Assembly (NCBI GenBank): GCA_030411725.1
Contig: MU839832.1
Location: 1,054,001 to 1,118,000 of the forward strand
Origin: Echria macrotheca
Lineage: Eukaryota; Ascomycota; Sordariomycetes; Sordariales; Schizotheciaceae
Direction of reading: 5' to 3'
DNA: 64,000 nt
Position 1 is the first letter of the stretch; every line of letters starts with the position of its first letter. A model generated the notes under the pieces. The model searched no databases. It had not been told where the DNA came from and saw only the letters and a program-made list of their open reading frames with translations. Positions 58,201 to 64,000 of this stretch are shown here, piece after piece. Both the position numbers and the translations under genes were made by a program.

Positions 58201-59091
58201 GGTGAAAAATCCCGTCAAGCAAAGATGCGACAATGGCAAGAGTTGCACGTCCAAGACAGACAGGGTGGGAGATCTGGGAAAAGAAAAAAAAAACGTCGAC
58301 GTTGAACAGCGCGCGCCTGGGCCAGCTTCAGGGGGTTGCACGTCGTAGCGTGGGGCTGAGATTGGCGTTCCACTCCCTCCCAGGGGCGCGCCGGGATTGG
58401 CCCAGGCACGATCCAATTGCAAGATAAGGAAGGTGGAGTGAAGAAGGCCAGGCCCGTCTCCTTTTTGCGGTTGCCCTCAACCCAAAATCACGGGCGAATG
58501 ACGTGCTGCGACGCGACAAAAGGTAACGATTGTCGGCATGTCGAATTCTTGGCCCATGGTTTCGTCGGAATGACCAATGTCAAGCATGCAGGCAGAACCA
58601 GGATGCGTCGTATCTTCAGCGACGACCTGCTCGGACGAATTCGAGGGGCCTGAGATGAGCGGGGATCACTGCCAGAGCGGGAGCCGGCCGAGGTTCGCAG
58701 CAAAGGATCCAGCAACAAGCATGCGCGCCCCTCAAACTTTGCCCGAACGAGCATGGCCGTGGCGAGAACCTGCTCAGGATCGCAATTGAGTGCACTGGGA
58801 ATGCGTGAACCTCTGAGAGAAGTGGGACACAGAATCCAAAGGTTACAGTGGTTACCAAGTCTTATTGGCATGGCAGCATCTTCATTTCATCTTCACCGTG
58901 TAAGAGACTGGACTTCTAGACGCTCATTGATAACAAACTCCAGCCATGTTGCGCCAGGCCACCCATTAGATTAGTAAATCCGCCCGGCTTCCGTATACAA
59001 GAGCCCCGATCAGATATGTTCCATATATACGTGAATAAATATCGCAAAACAACGCCCCTCGTTCTCGTCGTATAATGACCCATAGCGTGTC
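58201..59091. other. spacer between two minus-strand genes
   Basis: An 891-bp spacer holding the promoter of the type II membrane protein gene and the 3' end of the acyltransferase gene. No gene is recognised. Confidence 0.5.
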
Positions 59092-60600
59092 TCATGCTGG
59101 TAACCTCACCGCCTGCACCGCTGCCGATGGCCGCCCGAGTGTCTTCTTGTACAACCACTGGGGGAACTGCACGCTGGGCTCATCAAATATCTTGGTCACA
59201 ACCTCGGCGCAGTACAGCGTGAGCGGGAGAAGGATCAGATGAGGCACCAGGAACGCAACCTCGAGGCCCGCAGGTGAAGTCTTGGGAAGCGGAAAGATGC
59301 TCATCAGGTCGGGCAGGTTCTTACTTCGGTTGTCATACTCGAACCCAACCATGCCGTACAGCCGATCCCCCAAGATCCAGAGGATCGGGCCGTGGACCAG
59401 GTACAGTGCGTAGGAGATGCGGCCCAAAAACTGGCAGAAACGTGTCTCGAAGAAACGACGGAGCCACGGGATGTGCGGAACACAGGCCACCAGGAGGAAG
59501 GCAGCCCAGAACAGGTAGAACCACTTGTAGTCCCAGACCGCCTGCGGCTTGAGGAACGAGAGGAGGTACCACCCCCCAATCTTCCTGAGGTTCTTGATGT
59601 CGATGGTGGCGGCAGGCACGCCGCCCAGGTAGAGGCTGGTGATGAGCATGGCGCAAGAGATCAGTCTCTTGTGCGGCCGGAAACGGTCGAAGAAGGCGGG
59701 TAGGTCGTCCTTGGCCGCCAGGAGCTCCAGGTCACACAGGAGCATGCCGGCCACGAACAGCGCAACATATGCGCCGTCGCAAATATAGATGAAATAGAAA
59801 ATGAGGCCAGCCTGCAACCAAAGGCGCGCGTTTCTGCTGCACCGCGATAATGCGAGCAGGGACGTGTAAATAACAATGGAGCCGCGGAACTCGACGGGGA
59901 TGGACCAGAGGTGGAAGTTGTATCGGAACATCGGCGGCCCTCCCAGGTTGTAGATGAAGGTGAAGTTCTTGAGGTCGGAATACCATGACCAGAGCTCCTC
60001 GGCAAACGTGTCCTTGCGCTCGACGCCCTCAATGTAGAAACTGAAGGCGTGCCACGAGCTCATGTAGACAAACGTCGTGCAGATGATGGGGATGTATAGG
60101 CGCAGCCATCGTCGGAAGAGGGCCGACGACAGATTGTCGGCAAGTTTGGCTTGCTCACCGGCGTGGATAAGGCTCATGGGTTTGGCCGACAGGGCGTAGC
60201 CGGATATGACGAAGAATATCGAGACGGCGTAGTGACCTCCGCAGAGGAAGTTGCGCACAAACGGGAAGTTGAAGAAGAAATATTTTCCCTTGTAGCCGAA
60301 CCCGTTTTCCATGAACTCTTCCCATACGCCTTTCCGCGCCCAGAGCTCGTGGTGATGCCAGTAGACGAGAAAGGCGGCAAACCCCCTGAGGCCATCCAGA
60401 TACGCCGTGGGCCGGAGTTTCCTCTCAGGGCTGCTCGCGTTGCCGTTGCCGGACCAGTTTGGCGCAGCAAACAGCGGGCGGAGAAAGCTGAGCGTCAACA
60501 GCGATCTCAACATCTGGGACGGCCCCCTTATCCATCGGTCTGACTGGCTGTCATCCTGCCACTCCTTGATCTCTGTGACATCCTCGACGTCGCTCGGCAT
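59092..60600 (-). CDS. acyltransferase-3 family integral membrane protein
   Basis: An intronless frame of 502 residues. After about 65 cytosolic residues, YLDGLRGFAAFLVYWHHHELW begins the acyltransferase-3 domain; the Arg and paired His match its conserved first helix. About ten further membrane segments follow, including FFVISGYALSAKP and LGRISYALYLVHGPILW, two signatures of the family. Members transfer acetyl or other acyl groups to sugars or other small hydroxyl acceptors; in bacteria many O-acetylate surface polysaccharides. The acceptor here is unknown. It lies between the type II membrane protein (same strand) and the divergent GT32 gene. Confidence 0.9.
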   Translation of the reverse strand: MPSDVEDVTEIKEWQDDSQSDRWIRGPSQMLRSLLTLSFLRPLFAAPNWSGNGNASSPERKLRPTAYLDGLRGFAAFLVYWHHHELWARKGVWEEFMENGFGYKGKYFFFNFPFVRNFLCGGHYAVSIFFVISGYALSAKPMSLIHAGEQAKLADNLSSALFRRWLRLYIPIICTTFVYMSSWHAFSFYIEGVERKDTFAEELWSWYSDLKNFTFIYNLGGPPMFRYNFHLWSIPVEFRGSIVIYTSLLALSRCSRNARLWLQAGLIFYFIYICDGAYVALFVAGMLLCDLELLAAKDDLPAFFDRFRPHKRLISCAMLITSLYLGGVPAATIDIKNLRKIGGWYLLSFLKPQAVWDYKWFYLFWAAFLLVACVPHIPWLRRFFETRFCQFLGRISYALYLVHGPILWILGDRLYGMVGFEYDNRSKNLPDLMSIFPLPKTSPAGLEVAFLVPHLILLPLTLYCAEVVTKIFDEPSVQFPQWLYKKTLGRPSAAVQAVRLPA

Positions 60601-62265
60601 TACGGAATCGATATTCGAAAATCTAGTACGAAAAGACTATGGTGTCGGAAAGGATAACGGAACGAGTGTCGCACCGCGTTGCTGTCGGAGCAACGGTCGG
60701 GAAGCAGACGGGCATCAGCTGTCGGAGGAAGCCAGGATCAGTCGCTTTGCATCGAATTCGACGTCGAAGAGAGGAGGGCGTCGAGGGATTGCGGTCGGGA
60801 AACGCTCCAAAACATGCAAAAACTGCAATAGCAAAGTTTAGGCCATTACAGGCAGCGGAAAGGAGCGGCAAGAAGAGAATTGACGGGATCAGCAATGCAG
60901 AAAATTGCATTGTTCAACCCCTTTTGCGCAGCGTGTCGCGATTTGGCGAACCAGCGTTGGGCTGCATTTCATGATGGCCCGTGCGCTAATCGGCGTGCAG
61001 CCGTTGATTGGCTTGATAACACGCGAACCACCAACCTGAACACACCAAATCCAGCTTTTCCTTACCATTTGGCCAATGTGGTGACGGCCATTCGTCAGTC
61101 TGTGCTGACCCAGATTTGGACAACACCAATTGACCGCATGTCTTTGCAAGTGGGATCCGACACTTTTTGTAAGGTCAATACAAGAACCTACGCAATGCCG
61201 TCGTTGGGACTTAGCACCATCTCAGTTCTCCCTTGGCGGCCGCTTGGCGATCTGTCGGCTGGGTTCGGGATGATGGAAGCGGACGCAACAGGGAAACATC
61301 CACGAGCTTGACTTTGGGATCGTTTTCCCAAAATCCCTGCCTCTATCCATCGGATTTCGGGGGTAATACTCTACTCTGTCCATCTCGACCATGTCGTCAT
61401 AATTGGGATGACAGCAGCGAGCTGAGGTCGGCGCTTCAGAGTGCACACATGTTCACATGTCGCCGAGATGAAGCTATTCACCCCTGCATCCGCGGCTCAA
61501 CTCCCCCTCAACACCAAAAATGGGGTCGCAACGGGGAGGTACTCCGCACCGGTCATCGACTATTAGGGCAGTGCATTCGTCGACCCCTGTGGCACATTGG
61601 CGCACCATCGCCGATGCCGTTAAGAAACAATACCAGCCATCCTACCCACCACTGTCCCACCTACCCAGTCCGGACTCCAGTTGTCAGCTCACTGGGCGAC
61701 GGTTCCTGCCCAGTCCCGCCCGTGTCAACCCAGATCGGCGTCGATGTGCCTGCTTTGGTAGCCGCGATGGAGTCGCAACGCGAGCTCACCAAGGCACCGC
61801 TTGCCATGCGCTCCCACGAGCTGGGATCCCCCACAGTCCAAGTCGATCCTGCCGGCCTGCCTCCGCTCGGTGCCTGTCACGCTGCTGTCAGTTCCTCTTC
61901 TCGTGGGGCCCGCTGCATGTCCTTCACGAACGCGAGACTCTTTCTGGTTCCGCCGAGCTCGACAGACACCAACCACACTCTCTTCCCCTCCCACTTACCG
62001 CCAGCGCCCTGACATCCCGGTCGACCCCGGCCCTGCCACCGACCAGCACTGGCTAACGCATCACAGCAAACCGGCGGGGAAGTGCCCGGTTTGTTGGGAC
62101 GTCGGCAAAGCTTGTGACTGGAGTCGGTGCCGGGAAGACCAGGGAACAAGCTTGCTCGTACTGCCATCGATTCGCTGATATCTTGGACTGTTCCCCGTTT
62201 TGTCTCACTTTCATCCGTCCTCTTCTCCACCGTTTCCCACCGAACCACTGGGCTGTCCGTTGACC
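60601..62265. other. divergent promoter region, acyltransferase-3 / GT32
   Basis: A 1.67-kb region between divergent genes. Plus-strand frames around 61233-62056 are open but have no domain or start context. No repeat is recognised. Confidence 0.45.
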
Positions 62266-63870
62266 ATGTCTGAGAAGTTCGAAAAGCTCGACTTTGAGAC
62301 GACCTGGAAGGCCGCGGTGGCCCCAAGCTCCCCGGGCTCGCCCTCGTCCCCACTGTCTCCCAAGATAGGCACCTTCAAGGCCAAGCTTCGAAACAGAATC
62401 CCGACCCAGATGAGACGAACTCTTCCCTTGTATCTCGTCTGCCTAGCCGTCTTTCTCCTCGTCCTATATGCCGATGTGCTCGGCATCGCCAAAGCCAGAC
62501 CGATAATAATTCAACGGTCCGGTCCCCAAACGCACCTAGCGTTCGCACACGGTCCTCCCGACGCATTTCCTAAGAAGATCTGGCAGACATGGAAGGTCGA
62601 TCCATACAACTTCGCCCAGAGGGATTTCGACACGGCAAAGACATGGACGTCCAAGAACCCGGGCTATCGCTACGAGGTCCTCACAGATGACAACGATATG
62701 CTGTTCGTCGAAGAGAAGTTCGGGCCGAACGGTTTCAACCGTCCAGACATCGTCGAGATGTACCGTGCCATCAACCTGACCATCATCAAGGCCGATCTCC
62801 TCAGGTACATGATCATGTACGCCGAGGGCGGTGTGTATGCCGACATCGACGTGGAAGCCCTCAGACCAGTCAGCCGCTTCGTCCCTGCCCGGTACAAAGT
62901 GTCCGATATCGACATGGTCATCGGTGTTGAGATTGACCAGCCCGAGTTCCGTGACCACCCCATCCTTGGAAAGAAGTCCATGAGCTTTTGCCAGTGGACC
63001 TTCATGTGCAAGCCTCAGCTACCCGTGATGCTGCGGCTTATCGAAAACATCATGGCGTGGATCTCGGACGTGGCGGCGAAACAAAACGTTCCCATCTCCG
63101 ACGTCGTCCTGGACTTCGATGAAGTCATCAGTGGGACCGGCCCTTCGGCGTTCACCGCCGCTGTGATCAACGAGATGAATGTCGGCAACACCGGAGAGAT
63201 GATCACCTGGGACCGATTCCACGCCATGGACGAGTCACAAGTAGTCAGCCGGGTCCTCGTCCTTACCGTCGAGGCCTTCGCAGCCGGCCAAGGGCATTCG
63301 GATTCCGGCAACCACAACTCTCGTGGCGCTTTGGTGAAGCACCATTTCCATGCTTCCAACTGGCCAAGCAAACATCCTCGCTTCAGCCATCCTGCCTATG
63401 GCGAGGTCGAACGCTGCAACTGGGTTGCCGAATGCATCCGGGACTGGGACAGAAACGTCGAGGAGTACAAGACGCTGACGCCTGAGCAGCAGCAGCGCAA
63501 GATTGCGATATGGGAAGCGGAACAAAAACGGCAACTCGAGGAGCTGGCAAGAGCCAAGGAGAAGGCCGAGCAGCTGGAGAGGCTCGGTCTAGAAGAGAAG
63601 AAGCGTGAAGAGGAATCAAGGAAGAGGCTCGAGGAAGAAATCCAGGCGATAGAGGCGTTTGGTTCCCCCGGGCCGGCTCCAGACCAGGAAGCCCCGAAGG
63701 CGGTGGATAAGCTGGTTCTGGACCAGGAAGTCCCAAAGGTGGTGGATAAGGTTCCTCCGCCGATCCAGGATCCCCCTGCTCAGCAGCAACATGTCTTTGG
63801 GTTCCAGGAGCCGGCTCAGCCAGTGCGACAAGGACAAGTTCAGCAGGCGGGTGCGTTTGGTCGCCTTTGA
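62266..63870 (+). CDS. GT32 Och1-like alpha-mannosyltransferase with coiled-coil tail
   Basis: An intronless frame of 534 residues. The ATG at 62266 gives a cytosolic Ser/Pro-rich head and a membrane anchor at about 53-72 (LPLYLVCLAVFLLVLYADVL), the usual type II Golgi layout. The catalytic part starts with FPKKIWQTWK; the metal-binding DxD is Asp193-Ile-Asp195 in EGGVYADIDVEAL, as in Och1-type mannosyltransferases that begin outer-chain growth on N-glycans. After about residue 405 comes an unusual extension: a Glu/Lys/Arg-rich coiled coil (about 420-465) and a Pro/Gln/Val-rich repeat tail containing DQEAPKAVDK and DQEVPKVVDK. Typical Och1 proteins lack this tail. It could mediate assembly of a Golgi complex, which is inference. 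Confidence 0.9.
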   Translation: MSEKFEKLDFETTWKAAVAPSSPGSPSSPLSPKIGTFKAKLRNRIPTQMRRTLPLYLVCLAVFLLVLYADVLGIAKARPIIIQRSGPQTHLAFAHGPPDAFPKKIWQTWKVDPYNFAQRDFDTAKTWTSKNPGYRYEVLTDDNDMLFVEEKFGPNGFNRPDIVEMYRAINLTIIKADLLRYMIMYAEGGVYADIDVEALRPVSRFVPARYKVSDIDMVIGVEIDQPEFRDHPILGKKSMSFCQWTFMCKPQLPVMLRLIENIMAWISDVAAKQNVPISDVVLDFDEVISGTGPSAFTAAVINEMNVGNTGEMITWDRFHAMDESQVVSRVLVLTVEAFAAGQGHSDSGNHNSRGALVKHHFHASNWPSKHPRFSHPAYGEVERCNWVAECIRDWDRNVEEYKTLTPEQQQRKIAIWEAEQKRQLEELARAKEKAEQLERLGLEEKKREEESRKRLEEEIQAIEAFGSPGPAPDQEAPKAVDKLVLDQEVPKVVDKVPPPIQDPPAQQQHVFGFQEPAQPVRQGQVQQAGAFGRL

Positions 63871-64000
63871 TTTTGAGATGGGTATACGGGACAAGGGGCG
63901 GGTAAATTCGTTGCTTTTCACAGGTGCATCTCGGTGTTATAGGGGTGGTAATGTGTCTGGATGAAAACATGGTTATGTCATTCCTTTAGCTGAAGATATC
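63871..64000. other. 3' flank of the GT32 gene to window end
   Basis: 130 bases downstream of the GT32 stop, presumably its 3' untranslated region. Nothing else is seen. Confidence 0.4.

Overview
The window looks like nuclear DNA of a filamentous ascomycete, most likely a Sordariomycete. Genes lie on both strands with 0.1-3 kb spacers. Coding DNA is GC-rich, and many genes have one to four short introns (about 45-105 nt) with GTRNGT-like donors, CTAAC/CTGAC-like branch sites and CAG/TAG acceptors. CT-rich leaders precede several start codons. The families are typical of Pezizomycotina: F-box proteins, a Zn2Cys6 regulator, a CorA-like protein, a CBM18 chitin deacetylase, GH12 and GT32. I found no convincing tRNA, rRNA, CRISPR array or intact transposon. 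All exon boundaries were set by hand from splice signals and reading frame.

Layout. 1-14 kb: an orphan first exon, F-box gene 1, an alpha/beta hydrolase, a large unknown protein, a CorA-like membrane protein and F-box gene 2. 13-24 kb: an intronless FMN monooxygenase, a YdeI-like protein, a Zn2Cys6 regulator, a GT8 glycosyltransferase, a zinc metalloprotease and an L-amino-acid oxidase. 24.3-27.9 kb: a gene-poor, partly AT-rich belt with probable gene relics. 28-35 kb: a degenerate aspartic protease homologue, an APC amino-acid permease, an unknown protein with an internal repeat and a nickel/cobalt transporter.

37-48 kb is the most coherent block. In order it holds a GPI-anchored CBM18 chitin deacetylase, a wax-synthase-like MBOAT acyltransferase, a cellulose-synthase-like GT2, a GPI-anchored GH12 endoglucanase and a UDP-glucose dehydrogenase. 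Together these supply a precursor (UDP-glucuronate), a processive beta-glycan synthase, a surface beta-glucanase, a possible O-acyl modifier and a chitin modifier. This resembles the parts list of bacterial cellulose and acylated exopolysaccharide operons, and is the best candidate here for an undescribed system. A second glycan-related group at 56.7-63.9 kb has a type II membrane protein, an acyltransferase-3 protein and a GT32 Och1-like mannosyltransferase.

Between these blocks are a small spliced 113-residue gene and a disordered basic protein, separated by long spacers in which I see no convincing gene.
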